Shown: in pieces, positions 1 to 9,196 of the stretch
Numbering within the stretch: the stretch's first letter is position 1
Layout: every line of letters starts with the position of its first letter
DNA from: Opitutia bacterium
GTDB lineage: Bacteria; Verrucomicrobiota; Verrucomicrobiae; Opitutales; UBA953
NCBI GenBank assembly: GCA_004558035.1
Contig: SFEJ01000002.1
Coordinates: 1 to 64,000 of the forward strand
DNA length: 64,000 bases
Reading direction: 5' to 3'
The notes under the pieces: generated by a model
Databases searched by the model: none
Told to the model about the DNA's origin: nothing
The model's input: only the letters and a program-made list of their open reading frames with translations
Translations under genes and position numbers: made by a program

Positions 1-465
1 TTCACTCCCGGATATACGTCGGCTTATTTCTGTGTTTACAAGGTGAACCAAAGTCAGCCGGTGTCGTGTTCAGATGAAGATGCGGTTATGTATTTGGTGA
101 CGTATGCCGACGTTCCCGTCCGTTATGCCGGTGCGAACGCCCGTTCGATTCCCAAAGCCATTGCCGACGGAACGCAAAATTCACGCTTTGTCGGCCTGAT
201 CGAAAAAGCTTCCGCACCTTTGACGGATCCCATGGCAAGCGGCAAGGTCGCATACGGTCAGCCTTTGGGCGCGACTCATTACATTCTGTCGGCGGGGTAT
301 GCTCCGGCGTCCAGTACGTATATTCCCAACTTTTTCATTTGCGCTTTGCAAACCGAAAACGCCGCACAAAATCCCGTCGGTAAAATGATCGCTCAAACAA
401 TGGTCAAGGGATTGGAAAACGGCGAAAATATGATTGAGGCGGGAAATCCTTGCTGGTGGCCCTGA
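1..465 (+). CDS. 3' end of an unrecognised protein gene (partial)
   Basis: An open frame runs from base 1 to a TGA at 463-465, so the gene begins upstream of the window; the first available in-window start (GTG at 43) is not a convincing true start. The 154 visible residues are not repetitive, contain four scattered cysteines and end in CWWP. No transmembrane segment or catalytic motif is apparent. The sequence is clearly more AT-rich than the following genes and lacks the CGGGAAC core that recurs elsewhere, which could mean a different origin or a surface/secreted protein. I do not recognise the family; a pseudopilin-like C-terminal part is conceivable but not supported by a motif. Confidence 0.6.
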   Translation, partial: FTPGYTSAYFCVYKVNQSQPVSCSDEDAVMYLVTYADVPVRYAGANARSIPKAIADGTQNSRFVGLIEKASAPLTDPMASGKVAYGQPLGATHYILSAGYAPASSTYIPNFFICALQTENAAQNPVGKMIAQTMVKGLENGENMIEAGNPCWWP

Positions 466-517
466 TCCGTCCGGCGGGAAAAAAGAAACGTTTTTCAGGA
501 AAGGGATTCCGCCGGCG

Positions 518-1594
518 TCACGCCTGGACGCTGGGGCGATAAACCGTCGTGCTCGCGTAGGGGCGGCCGGGAACGAGAACGTTCGCGCGGAACTGTCCCT
601 GGTTGATCGCGTCGGGCACGTGCTGCGTCTCGAGCGCGAGGCCGGCGTAATCGGCGTAGGCCGCGCCGTCCTTGCCGGGAACGCCGCCGACGGCGTCGCC
701 GAGCCAGTTGCCGCTGTAAACCTGCATCGCGGGCTCGGTCGTCGAGACCGTCAGCACGCGGCCGTTTTCCTCGCAGACGAGCGTCGCCGCCGGGCGGAGC
801 GTTCCCGCGTGGCCGTCGACGACGTAGCAGTGGTCGTAGCCCTTCGCGAGCGCGAGCTGGCGCGCGTTCTTGGCGTCGATACGTTCGCCGATCTGATGGA
901 AGACGCGGAAGCTGAACGGGCGCAGACCATTGACGTGCCAGACTTCGCCGGTTGGAATCGCGGTCTCGTCCGTCGGCAGAAATTTGTCCGCGTAAAGCTG
1001 CAGCCACTGCCCGAGCACCGTTCCCGAGGCGTGCCCCGCGAGATTGAAATACGCGTGGTTGGTGAGGTTGATCGGCGTCGCCGCGTCGCTTTCCGCCGCG
1101 TAGTCGATTCTGACCGCGCCGTCCGCGCAGAGCGTGTAGGTGACGGAGACCTTCACCGTTCCCGGGTAGCCTTCCTCGCCGTCGGGCGAGACGCGGGAAA
1201 ACTTCACGGCGGGCTCGGCGTCGCTCCCGCAGATCTCCGCGGTCCAGACGTAGGCGTTCCAGCCGCGTTCGCCGCCGTGCAGGTGGTTCGGTCCGTTGTT
1301 GACGGCGAGCTGGTATTCCTTGCCGTCGAGAGAGAATTTCCCGCCCGCGATGCGGTTGGCGACGCGCCCGCAGACCGCGCCCGCGTAGGCCTTCTGCGCG
1401 GCGTATTTTTCCGCGGAATCGAAGCCGAGCAGCACGTCGGCGAACGTTCCCGCGCGGTCGGGCGTCAGCCACGCGACCCAGGTCGCGCCGTAGTCCGTGA
1501 ACGACGCGGAAAAGCCCGCCGCGTTCGTCAGCGTGTAAAGCGAAGCGGAAACGCCGTCGGCGCTCCCGAAGGGTTTTGTCGAAACGTTTTTCAT
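518..1594 (-). CDS. galM: Aldose 1-epimerase (galactose mutarotase)
   Basis: Interconverts alpha and beta anomers of glucose/galactose, feeding the Leloir pathway in the cytoplasm. The 358-residue length is normal for GalM. Family motifs are visible: GRVANRI (about 76-82), NHLHGG (103-108, first catalytic His region), NLTNHAYFNLAG (176-187, with H180 as the expected acid), GYDHCYV (252-258) and LETQHVPDA with E322 as the expected base. No signal peptide is seen. The ATG at 1594 has no clear Shine-Dalgarno. No gal genes are adjacent, so this is a stand-alone mutarotase. A second, more divergent epimerase-fold gene lies at 17736. Confidence 0.93.
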   Translation of the reverse strand: MKNVSTKPFGSADGVSASLYTLTNAAGFSASFTDYGATWVAWLTPDRAGTFADVLLGFDSAEKYAAQKAYAGAVCGRVANRIAGGKFSLDGKEYQLAVNNGPNHLHGGERGWNAYVWTAEICGSDAEPAVKFSRVSPDGEEGYPGTVKVSVTYTLCADGAVRIDYAAESDAATPINLTNHAYFNLAGHASGTVLGQWLQLYADKFLPTDETAIPTGEVWHVNGLRPFSFRVFHQIGERIDAKNARQLALAKGYDHCYVVDGHAGTLRPAATLVCEENGRVLTVSTTEPAMQVYSGNWLGDAVGGVPGKDGAAYADYAGLALETQHVPDAINQGQFRANVLVPGRPYASTTVYRPSVQA

Positions 1595-1636
1595 AAATTT
1601 TTCGGAAGAATTTGCGGTTAAAGGAAGCCGCGCGCG

Positions 1637-2056
1637 TCAGCGCAGCAGGAACGGCGCGAGCAGACGGCAGGCGACGACGAGCAGCGCGCCGAGGTAAAAC
1701 GCGGAGACGGACGCGCTCGCCGCGAGCGCGGTCACGATTCTGCCGCCGCCGAAGAGCGTTCCCGCGGCGGAGTTGCGGCGCGCCAGCGCGAACGTCCACA
1801 CGGAAAGCGCGAGCGCGAGCGCGAAGAATCCCCACGCGAAAAAGACGTGCGCGTCGAGAAGCGCGTTCGAAAACGCGTCGCGGACGCCGCCCTGTTCCGC
1901 GCGCGACGCCAGTTCGACGAGCGTGCCGTGCGCCGCGCGGCCGACGGCGAGCGAGAACGCGGGAACGGCTAAGACGAAGAACGCCGCGAACGCGCAGACT
2001 TTGCGCGGAAGGCGGTCCTTGGAGGCAATGGCATCGGAGCTTTCCATGTGCTTCAT
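1637..2056 (-). CDS. Small membrane protein of unknown function
   Basis: A 139-residue protein with three likely membrane segments (about 20-40, 72-92 and 108-132) joined by short charged loops, so an inner-membrane location is expected. No recognisable motif or family. Two in-frame ATGs (2056 and 2047) are possible; neither has a clear Shine-Dalgarno. It lies 42 bp after galM on the same strand sense and 31 bp downstream of the MscS gene, so it may be co-transcribed with them. Codon use matches the neighbours, which supports it being a real gene. Confidence 0.65.
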   Translation of the reverse strand: MKHMESSDAIASKDRLPRKVCAFAAFFVLAVPAFSLAVGRAAHGTLVELASRAEQGGVRDAFSNALLDAHVFFAWGFFALALALSVWTFALARRNSAAGTLFGGGRIVTALAASASVSAFYLGALLVVACRLLAPFLLR

Positions 2057-2087
2057 TTTATGCCCGAAACGGCGTTCCCGCGCAATT

Positions 2088-3431
2088 TTATTCCGCGTTC
2101 CCGCGGACGTTCCCGGCCGCGGCGAGCGCGGCGGAGAACGCGTCGAAGTTCCGGCCGCTCGGTTCCTGGAACGGGCGCAGACCGAATTCCGGCATGACCG
2201 AAAGCAGGTGGTCGAAGACGTCGCTCTGAATGTTCTCGTAATCGACCCATTCCGTCGTCCGCGTGAAGACGTAGATTTCGAGCGGCAGCCCCGTCGCGCC
2301 GGGATCGAGCTGGCGCACGATCAGCGTGAGCCCGCGCGGATCTCCGTTCTCGTCCGTTTCGTCGCCGTTCCAGAGTTCCGCCTTCGCCTTCAGGTAGGCG
2401 ACGCAGTAGGCGCGGAAAGTGCCGACGTTCGTCAGCCGGCGCGCGTTCGCGGCGGACGCGCGGACCGAGTCGCCGCGCTTCGCGTTCTCGCTTTCGACTT
2501 CGGGAATCTTACGTTCGAGATACGGCTCGAGCAGCTTGATTCTGCGCCAGCGCTTCAGATCTTCCGGCGTCGCGAAGCGGATGGTCTCCATGTCGACGTT
2601 GATCGCGCGCTTGATGCGGCGCCCGTGCGCCTCCTTCATGCCGCGCCAGTTCTTGAACGACGTCGAGATCAGCGTGTAGGCGGGAACGCTCGAGATCGTC
2701 TTGTCCCAGTTGCAGACCTTCACGGTCGTGAGCGAGACGTCCACCACGTCGCCGTCCACGTTCAGGCTCGGAATCTCGATCCAGTCGCCCTTGCGCGCCA
2801 GGTCGTTCGCGCCGATGACGAATCCCGCCGTCAGCCCCAGCAGCGTGTCGCGGAAGACGATCAGCAGCACCGCCATGATCGCGCCCAGCCCCGAAAGAAA
2901 ATACATCGGCGAGCGGTCGGAGACGATCGAGAGCATCCAGATGCCCACGCCGATGCCGATCAGCAGCTTCAGCGCCTGGAAAAAGCCCTTGATCGGCAGC
3001 CCGCCCGTGCGCTTGGAATTTTCGCCGACGTCGATCGCCGTGTTCAGCAGCGAGAACGCGAGCCCCGCGCACGCGCCGGCGAAATAGACTCCCGCGGCGA
3101 CCGCGAGCACCTTTTCCGTCGTCGGCTCGCCGGCGAAAAAGAACGGTACGGCGCGGACGCAGAGAATCGAGACGATCAGGTGCGAAAGCCGCTGCGGGAA
3201 CTTGTGCAGGCAGAGCGAATCGTCCCAGTCGTTTTTCGTCCTGCGCGAAATCGTGAGCAGCGCCAGCGTCAGCGTCCTGCGCACGACGAAGGCGATGCCC
3301 CACAAACTGCCGGCGTAGACGCCGACGACGACGAGAACCGCCGCCGCCGTGGACGCCACCGTTCCCGCCTCCGCGTCCATGCCCCACGAGAGAAAAATCT
3401 CCCGCAGGACGTCGATGAGATGCGCGATCAT
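2088..3431 (-). CDS. MscS-family mechanosensitive channel, YbdG/MscM type
   Basis: Inner-membrane channel of the MscS superfamily that relieves turgor during hypo-osmotic shock. 447 residues: several N-terminal membrane helices, then the conserved pore/beta-domain stretch with SGLGAIMAVLLIVFRDT (pore helix) and a soluble domain containing KGDWIEIP, DGDVVDVSLTTVKV and NWDKTISSVPAY. The NWDKT...VPAY signature and the overall length match the E. coli YbdG (MscM) subgroup rather than small MscS. The C-terminal region (about 330-447) is the cytoplasmic domain. Starts at an ATG at 3431, 52 bp downstream of argJ on the same strand, so argJ-mscS-membrane protein-galM may be one transcript. Confidence 0.9.
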   Translation of the reverse strand: MIAHLIDVLREIFLSWGMDAEAGTVASTAAAVLVVVGVYAGSLWGIAFVVRRTLTLALLTISRRTKNDWDDSLCLHKFPQRLSHLIVSILCVRAVPFFFAGEPTTEKVLAVAAGVYFAGACAGLAFSLLNTAIDVGENSKRTGGLPIKGFFQALKLLIGIGVGIWMLSIVSDRSPMYFLSGLGAIMAVLLIVFRDTLLGLTAGFVIGANDLARKGDWIEIPSLNVDGDVVDVSLTTVKVCNWDKTISSVPAYTLISTSFKNWRGMKEAHGRRIKRAINVDMETIRFATPEDLKRWRRIKLLEPYLERKIPEVESENAKRGDSVRASAANARRLTNVGTFRAYCVAYLKAKAELWNGDETDENGDPRGLTLIVRQLDPGATGLPLEIYVFTRTTEWVDYENIQSDVFDHLLSVMPEFGLRPFQEPSGRNFDAFSAALAAAGNVRGNAE

Positions 3432-3483
3432 GTTTTTCCCTCCCGAGCTTCAGCGATTCGGCTGCGCGGCGCGTTCCCGCGGC

Positions 3484-4746
3484 TCACTCGCCCTTGTTGA
3501 AATCGACGTACGCCTCCGTGAGGTCCGTCGAAATCAGGCGATAGTCGTGCGTGCCGAGGTTGAGATGCATGTGAATCGAAAATTCCTTCTTGCGGACGAC
3601 TTCGCGCCAGCGCGGCTCGTTCCCGGCCTGCAGCTCGCCCTTGAGGAAGACGGGAACGTCGTCGTAGTAAAGGTCGATCTTCGTCTGGTCGATGCCGCAT
3701 TTCGCGTAGCCCGCCGAGCAGAGGAGGCGCCCCCAGTTCGGATCGCCGCCGCACCACGAAGCCTTCACGAGCAGCGAGTTGCCGATCGAACGCGCGATTT
3801 TGTTCGCCTCCGCGTCCGTGCGCGCGCCGTAAACGTGCAGCGTGACGACGCGGGAGATCTTTTCGCCGTCGCCGACGATCTTCTTCGCCAGCGCGAAGCA
3901 GACCTTTTCGAGCGCCTCGCGGAAAAGCGCGATCGATTCCGGATTCTCCTCCGAAATCTCCGCGCCCGAAGCGCCGTTGGCGAGCACGAGCACGGTGTCG
4001 TTCGTGGACATGTCGCCGTCCACGGAAACGCAGTTGAACGACTGACCGACGGCGTGCCAGAGGCATTTCTGCAGGAGCTCCTGCGAAATCTTCGCGTCCG
4101 TGGCGATGAGGCCGAACATCGTCGCCATGTTTGGCTCGATCATGCCCGCGCCCTTCGCCATGCCGGAAATCGTGACGGTCTTGCCGCCGACGCCGAGCGC
4201 GCCGCCCAGGGAAAACTTCGCCGTGCAAGTCTTGCGGCGCGTGTCCGACGTCAGAATCGCGTCCGCCGCGCGCACGGATTCCTCGCGGTCGGGCTTCAGG
4301 CGGCGGACGGCCTCGCGGATGCCGTTCTCGATCTTTTCCATCGGCAGGTTGACGCCGATGCGCCCCGTCGAGCAGACGAAAAATTCCTCCGGCTTGCGCG
4401 CGAGCATCTCGGCGACGAATTCGCACATGCGCCGCGCGTCGCGCATGCCGCGCTCGCCCGTGCAGGCGTTCGCGTTCCCGCTGTTGGCGATGATGCCGAA
4501 GACCGGCGCGCCGCCCGTCGCGTGCGCGCGCAGATGCGCCTGCGACGTGTACACGGGAGCGGCCTTCACGTCGTTCGTCGTGAACGTTCCCGCCGCCGTG
4601 CAGGGGCTTTGGGAATAGATCAGCGCAAGGTCGAGCCGCTTGGCGTCGCACTTGTTGCGGATGTCGCAGGCCGTTCCCGCGACGGAAAAGCCGGGAACTT
4701 CCGCGATCCCGTCGGAGTTGTCGATGAATTGGATTTTTTCGAACAT
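3484..4746 (-). CDS. argJ: Bifunctional ornithine acetyltransferase / N-acetylglutamate synthase
   Basis: Transfers acetyl from N-acetylornithine to glutamate (and can acetylate glutamate from acetyl-CoA), closing the cyclic arginine pathway. 420 residues, typical ArgJ length. The autoproteolysis/nucleophile site is present as GMIEPNMATM with T209 as the N-terminal nucleophile after cleavage between A208 and T209. TAAGTFTTN, IIANSGNANACTG and the GGDPNWGR region near the C-terminus are also classic. The start ATG at 4746 lacks a Shine-Dalgarno. argC, the preceding pathway gene, is at 29138-30181, so arg genes are scattered here. Confidence 0.96.
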   Translation of the reverse strand: MFEKIQFIDNSDGIAEVPGFSVAGTACDIRNKCDAKRLDLALIYSQSPCTAAGTFTTNDVKAAPVYTSQAHLRAHATGGAPVFGIIANSGNANACTGERGMRDARRMCEFVAEMLARKPEEFFVCSTGRIGVNLPMEKIENGIREAVRRLKPDREESVRAADAILTSDTRRKTCTAKFSLGGALGVGGKTVTISGMAKGAGMIEPNMATMFGLIATDAKISQELLQKCLWHAVGQSFNCVSVDGDMSTNDTVLVLANGASGAEISEENPESIALFREALEKVCFALAKKIVGDGEKISRVVTLHVYGARTDAEANKIARSIGNSLLVKASWCGGDPNWGRLLCSAGYAKCGIDQTKIDLYYDDVPVFLKGELQAGNEPRWREVVRKKEFSIHMHLNLGTHDYRLISTDLTEAYVDFNKGE

Positions 4747-4912
4747 GACGTTTGAGGATTATTTAAGTTGTGGGCGCATTTCAACGCGTTTTCCCCGCCG
4801 AGGCAACGCAAGAGATGCGGCGTTCCCGCCGCGCCCGCGGGCGTTCGCGGTTTTTCGCTTTAAAAAACGCCGCGAATCGGGGAGACTTCCCGCAAGCAAG
4901 TTTCCGCCCACC
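4747..4912. promoter_or_regulatory. Divergent promoter region between argJ and the adenosyltransferase gene
   Basis: A 166-bp spacer between two divergently transcribed genes must carry both promoters. The argJ side is AT-rich (TTTGAGGATTATTTAAG on the plus strand), compatible with a minus-strand -10 close to the argJ start. One copy of the GTTCCCGC core lies at about 4822. No cobalamin riboswitch or ARG-box palindrome was recognised. Confidence 0.4.
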
Positions 4913-5449
4913 ATGCGACAATCCAAAGCCAAAAATTCCATCGCGACGCGCACCGGCGACGACGGTCTGACGACGCAGCTCTACGGAAGGCGAATTCCGA
5001 AAACGCACCCGCGCATCGTCGCCAACGGCAGCATCGACGAACTTTCCTCGCAGCTCGGTCTCGCCAAGGCGTTCTGCGAAGACGCCGCGCGGCGGGAGAC
5101 GCTGCAGCGCATCCAGCTCGAACTCATCGCGCTGATGGGCGAAGTCGGCGTCCTCGACGAAGACCGCGAAAAATACCTCGCGTCGAAAATCCGCCGCATC
5201 GAGGAAGCCGACCTCGCGCGGCTCGACGACCTCGTGGACGAGCTCGAGACCGAAGAGCGCCGCTTCACGGGCTGGGTGCTCGCGGGAACGTCGCCACATC
5301 AGGCCGCGCTCCACGTCGCCCGCGCCGTCTGCCGCCGCGCCGAGCGCGACGTGCTCGCCCTGCGGGAACGCGGCGAAACGCTGGGCGACCTGCCCGCGCG
5401 CTATCTGAACCGGCTTTCCGACGTGCTCTGGCTGCTGGCGCGCGACTGA
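4913..5449 (+). CDS. Cob(I)alamin adenosyltransferase, PduO type
   Basis: Transfers the adenosyl group of ATP to cob(I)alamin to make adenosylcobalamin. 178 residues from the ATG at 4913, close to the size of stand-alone PduO-type ATRs. The ATP-binding N-terminus TRTGDDG (about 12-18) is followed by the DELSSQLG helix, RxxCRRAER and the C-terminal YLNRLSDVLWLLAR, all family hallmarks. The frame stays open upstream, but the conserved N-terminus begins just after this ATG. No other B12 gene is in the window, so it probably serves salvage of imported corrinoids. Confidence 0.9.
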   Translation: MRQSKAKNSIATRTGDDGLTTQLYGRRIPKTHPRIVANGSIDELSSQLGLAKAFCEDAARRETLQRIQLELIALMGEVGVLDEDREKYLASKIRRIEEADLARLDDLVDELETEERRFTGWVLAGTSPHQAALHVARAVCRRAERDVLALRERGETLGDLPARYLNRLSDVLWLLARD

Positions 5450-5485
5450 CCGTTGAACCTTCATCCTTCATTCAAGTCCCTTTCC

Positions 5486-7690
5486 ATGGCTTCCGAAAAA
5501 AAATCCTCCACTCGCTTCAACTTCTTCCGCGCCGGCGGCGTGGAACAGCTTTCCGTCGCCGACGGGAACGACCTCGCGGCCGTCGCCGAGCTCGACCCGA
5601 AACTCTGGGTCGCGCTCAGCATGCCGACCGAAGGCGTCGATTTCGACGCGCGGACGCTCGCGCTCGTCGATTCCGACAAGGACGGGCGCATCCGCGTCCC
5701 CGAAATCAAGGCGGCGGTCGCCTTCGCGCGCGAGCATTTCGCGGATTTCGCCTCCTTCTTTCCCGGAAAGACCTCCTTCCCGCTCTCGGCGCTGAAAAAG
5801 GACGACCCGCTCGCCGCGATCGCGAAAACGCTCGCCGACGCCGACGGGAACGTCTCGCTCGAAGCCGCGCGAAAGGCGGCCGCCGACTTCGCCGCGCTTC
5901 CCTTCAACGGCGACGGACTGCTGACGCCCGCCTCCGCGGAAGGCGACGCCGCGGCGTCCGCGCTGATCGCGGACGTCCTCGCCGCCCGCGGCGGCACGCC
6001 TGACGCCGCCGGCGTTCCCGCCGTTTCCCCCGACGACGCCGCGGCCTTCGCCGCCGAATGCGCCGCCGCGCTCGCCTGGCGCGAAAAGGCGGAAGCCGAC
6101 GCCGAGGCGATCTTCCCGCTCGGCGAAAAGACCGCCGCCGCCTTCGCCGCGATCGAAGCCGTGCGCGCGAAAGTCGAAGATTTCTTCGCGCGTTCCCGCC
6201 TCGCCGCCTACGAGCCCGCGAGCGCCGAAAAGCTGAACGCGAGCGCGGACGACGTCGCCCGGCTCGCCCGCGAGGCGCTGACGCCCGCCGCGTCCGTCGC
6301 GTTCCCGCTCGCCCGCGTCGCGGCGGCGACGGGCGTTCCCGAGCTCCCGCTTGAAAACGGCGTGAATCCCGCCTGGGCGGACACCCTGCGCGCGCTGCGC
6401 GACGCGGCGCTCGTTCCCGCGCTGAAACTGCCCGCGACGACCGACTCGATGACGGAAACGCGGTGGCGCGAACTGCTCGCGAAGTTTTCCGCGCACGCCG
6501 CCTGGACCGCGGCGAAACCGCAAGGAAAAATCGCCGAGCTGCCCGTCGCGCGCCTGCGCGAAATCGCGGGAACGGACGTCGCCGCCGCGCTCGCCCCGCT
6601 CTTCGCCCGAGACGCCGCCGAGGCGCCGACGCGCCGCGCGCTCGAAGACGTCGAGCGCCTCTGCCTCTACTCCGGGCACCTCGCGTCGTTGCTGCGCAAT
6701 TACGTTTCGTTCGCCGACTTCTACGCGCTCTCGCCGGAAACGATCTTCCTCGCCGGCCGTCTCTTCCTCGACGGGCGCGAATGCGCGCTCTGCGTCCGCG
6801 TGAAGGACGCAGCCTCGCACGCCGCGCTCGCCGCCAAGAGCGAGTGCTTCGTCGCCTACTGCAGATGCACGCGCAAGTCCGACGGCGCGACGATGACGAT
6901 CGCCGCCGTGCTCGGCGACGGGGACGCCGACTTTCTCGCCGTCGGCAGAAACGGCGTCTTCGTGGACAAGCGCGGGAACGACTGGGACGCGACCGTCGAA
7001 AAGATTCTCGAACAGCCTATTTCCCTGCGCCAGGCGGTCTGGGCGCCCTACAGAAAGCTCGTCCGCTTCGTCGAGACGCAGGTCGCCAATTTCGCCGCGG
7101 CGCGCGAAAAAAAGGTGGACGCGGATCTTTCCGGCGGCGTCGGCAAGGTCGCGGCGACGGCGGGCGCTCCCGCCGCGAAGCCGGCGTTCGACATCGGCAA
7201 GTTCGTCGGAATCTTCGCTGCTATCGGCCTGGCGTTGGGCGCGATCGGCGCCGCGCTCGCCGCGCTCGGAACCGCCTTCCTCGCCCTCGCGTGGTGGCAG
7301 ATGCCGTTCGCGCTGCTCGGCGTGCTGGTGCTGATTTCCGCGCCGTCGGTGATCATCACGGCGATGAAGCTCCGCCGCCGCTCGCTCGGTCCGATTCTCG
7401 ACGCCAATTCCTGGGCGATCAACGCGCGCGCGAAAATCAACATCGCGCTCGGCAAGGCGTACACGACGATGCCGCGCAAGCCGAAAAGCTCGAAGCTCGT
7501 CGGCAGGGATCCTTACGCCGAGGGCTGCGGGAAGGCGCGGAAAATCGTCGTCGCCCTGCTCGTGCTGATCGTCGTCGGGCTCGTCGCCGGCGTCCTGCTG
7601 AAGCGCCGCCTCGACGCGGACGCCGCCGCCGCGGCGGAAGCCGCTCCCGCGGGAACGCCCGCGGCTCCCGTTCCCGCGGAACGGAAGTGA
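5486..7690 (+). CDS. EF-hand-like, membrane-anchored protein of unknown function
   Basis: 734 residues from the ATG at 5486 (an in-frame upstream start is less likely). A canonical 12-residue EF-hand loop occupies about 62-73 (D62, D64, D66, I69, E73), and two further EF-like stretches follow (DADGNVSLE near 118-126 and NGDGLLTP near 141-148), suggesting Ca2+ binding. The middle is Ala-rich and probably helical. A segment with SLRQAVWAPYRKLVRFVE precedes two adjacent hydrophobic segments (about 575-635); a conserved-looking GPILDANSWAINARAKINI stretch and a final membrane helix before a short Ala/Pro-rich tail complete it. Proteins of this architecture occur as hypotheticals in Verrucomicrobiota and Bacteroidota; no function is known to me. 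Confidence 0.8.
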   Translation: MASEKKSSTRFNFFRAGGVEQLSVADGNDLAAVAELDPKLWVALSMPTEGVDFDARTLALVDSDKDGRIRVPEIKAAVAFAREHFADFASFFPGKTSFPLSALKKDDPLAAIAKTLADADGNVSLEAARKAAADFAALPFNGDGLLTPASAEGDAAASALIADVLAARGGTPDAAGVPAVSPDDAAAFAAECAAALAWREKAEADAEAIFPLGEKTAAAFAAIEAVRAKVEDFFARSRLAAYEPASAEKLNASADDVARLAREALTPAASVAFPLARVAAATGVPELPLENGVNPAWADTLRALRDAALVPALKLPATTDSMTETRWRELLAKFSAHAAWTAAKPQGKIAELPVARLREIAGTDVAAALAPLFARDAAEAPTRRALEDVERLCLYSGHLASLLRNYVSFADFYALSPETIFLAGRLFLDGRECALCVRVKDAASHAALAAKSECFVAYCRCTRKSDGATMTIAAVLGDGDADFLAVGRNGVFVDKRGNDWDATVEKILEQPISLRQAVWAPYRKLVRFVETQVANFAAAREKKVDADLSGGVGKVAATAGAPAAKPAFDIGKFVGIFAAIGLALGAIGAALAALGTAFLALAWWQMPFALLGVLVLISAPSVIITAMKLRRRSLGPILDANSWAINARAKINIALGKAYTTMPRKPKSSKLVGRDPYAEGCGKARKIVVALLVLIVVGLVAGVLLKRRLDADAAAAAEAAPAGTPAAPVPAERK

Positions 7691-7770
7691 TTGAAGCGAT
7701 TCGCGCTTTTCATGGTTTAAGGTGTACGGTTTAGAAAAATAGACTGTTTTCCACTTTCCGGTTTTCTTCG

Positions 7771-9075
7771 ATGGACGTTTTAAGAATCAGAGGCGGGAAC
7801 GCGCTGCACGGCGAAGTCTTCGTCGGCGGCGCCAAAAACGCCTGCCTGCCGCTGCTCGCGGCGACGCTTTTGACCGACGAACCCTGCGTGTTGCGCAACG
7901 TGCCCGATCTGAGCGATTCGCGCTTCATGCTCGAAATTCTGCGGCATCAGGGCGCGCTCGTCGAGCCGCTCGGCGCGAACGCGTGGCGCGTCACGGCGGG
8001 AACGCTGCAGCCGAAGACGCCCTACGAGCTCGTGCGCAAGATGCGCGCCTCGATCTGCGTCATGGGCGCGCTCGTCGCCCGGCTCAAGCGCGCGGAAATC
8101 CCGCTCCCGGGCGGCTGCGTCATCGGGCAGCGGCCGATCGACCTGCACGTCAAGGGACTGCGCAAGCTCGGCTGCACGATCGAAAACCGCGCGGGCATGA
8201 TGCGCATCGACGCTTCCCGCGCGCGCGGCGCCTACGTGTTTCTCGGCGGGCGCTACGGCAGCACGGTCACGGGAACGGCGAATCTGGTGATGGCGGCGAC
8301 GCTCACGCCCGGCGTCACGCGGATCGACAGCGCGGCGTGCGAGCCCGAAATCGGCGACCTCTGCCGCATGCTCGTCAAGATGGGCGCGAAGATTTCCGGC
8401 GTCGGGTCGCCGACGCTTCTCGTCGAAGGCGTCGAAAAGCTTTCCGGCTGCGAGCACGTCGTCATTCCCGACCGCATCGAGGCGGGAACGCACCTGCTCT
8501 GCGGCGCGATCACGCGCGGCGACGTCACGGTGCGCGGCGCGGTCACGGAGCACCTCGGCGCGTTTCTGGACAAGCTCGACGAGGCGGGCGTGCCGATCGA
8601 AACGCTTTCGCCGACGGCGGTCCGCGTGCGCGGCGACCTCGTGAAGGATTTTCGCCCGATCGACATCGTGACGCTCCCGCATCCGGGCTTCCCGACCGAC
8701 CTGCAGGCGCAGTTCACGGCGCTGCTCGCGCTCGTTCCCGGCATCAGCATCGTCACCGAGCGCATTTATCCGAACCGCTTCATGCACGTTCCCGAGCTGC
8801 TGCGCATGGGCGCGGACATCGCGATCGAAGGGCCGAGCGCGATCGTCAAGGGCGTTCCCGCGCTGTCGGGCGCGCCCGTCATGGCGTCGGACCTGCGCGC
8901 GTCGGCGGCGCTCGTGCTCGCGGGCCTCGCGGCGTCGGGCGAAACGTGGGTGCAGCGCATCTATCACCTCGACCGCGGCTACGAAAAATTCGAGCGGCGT
9001 CTCGCCGCGCTCGGCGCGGACGTCGTGCGGCTCCGCCAGGAAGACATGCCCAGCGAGCTGCGGAGCGAAGCGTGA
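7771..9075 (+). CDS. murA: UDP-N-acetylglucosamine 1-carboxyvinyltransferase
   Basis: First committed step of peptidoglycan synthesis: transfers enolpyruvate from PEP to UDP-GlcNAc in the cytoplasm. 434 residues, normal length. The substrate-binding K22-N23 pair (GGAKNACLPLL), the flexible-loop PGGCVIGQRPIDLH with the catalytic Cys at about 116, and FPTDLQAQF with the general-base Asp are all present. The Cys (not Asp) predicts fosfomycin sensitivity. The spacer before it (7691-7770) carries a short period-7 repeat and no Shine-Dalgarno. Confidence 0.97.
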   Translation: MDVLRIRGGNALHGEVFVGGAKNACLPLLAATLLTDEPCVLRNVPDLSDSRFMLEILRHQGALVEPLGANAWRVTAGTLQPKTPYELVRKMRASICVMGALVARLKRAEIPLPGGCVIGQRPIDLHVKGLRKLGCTIENRAGMMRIDASRARGAYVFLGGRYGSTVTGTANLVMAATLTPGVTRIDSAACEPEIGDLCRMLVKMGAKISGVGSPTLLVEGVEKLSGCEHVVIPDRIEAGTHLLCGAITRGDVTVRGAVTEHLGAFLDKLDEAGVPIETLSPTAVRVRGDLVKDFRPIDIVTLPHPGFPTDLQAQFTALLALVPGISIVTERIYPNRFMHVPELLRMGADIAIEGPSAIVKGVPALSGAPVMASDLRASAALVLAGLAASGETWVQRIYHLDRGYEKFERRLAALGADVVRLRQEDMPSELRSEA

Positions 9076-9196
9076 GGACGAGGTGCAGGGTGGAATGTGT
9101 AAGGTGGAAGGTGCAATGAGGCGGAAATTTTCGGCACGCGCCGGGAGCTTCATAACTTTCTTTAAGCTTTAGGCCGTAATCTCTAAGCTTTTTCCC
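9076..9196. repeat. Spacer with period-7 repeat
   Basis: After the murA stop, bases 9076-9120 read as imperfect heptamers (AGGTGCA, GGGTGGA, ATGTGTA, AGGTGGA, AGGTGCA, ATGAGGC). The second half (about 9150-9190) contains CTTTAAGCTTTAGG and TCTAAGCTTTTTCC, related to the AAGCTTA heptamers of other spacers. No gene is seen. Confidence 0.6.

Noticed and set aside
4747..4912. Cobalamin riboswitch before the adenosyltransferase
   Set aside because: The 166-bp spacer is too short and has no B12-box-like sequence that I can recognise.
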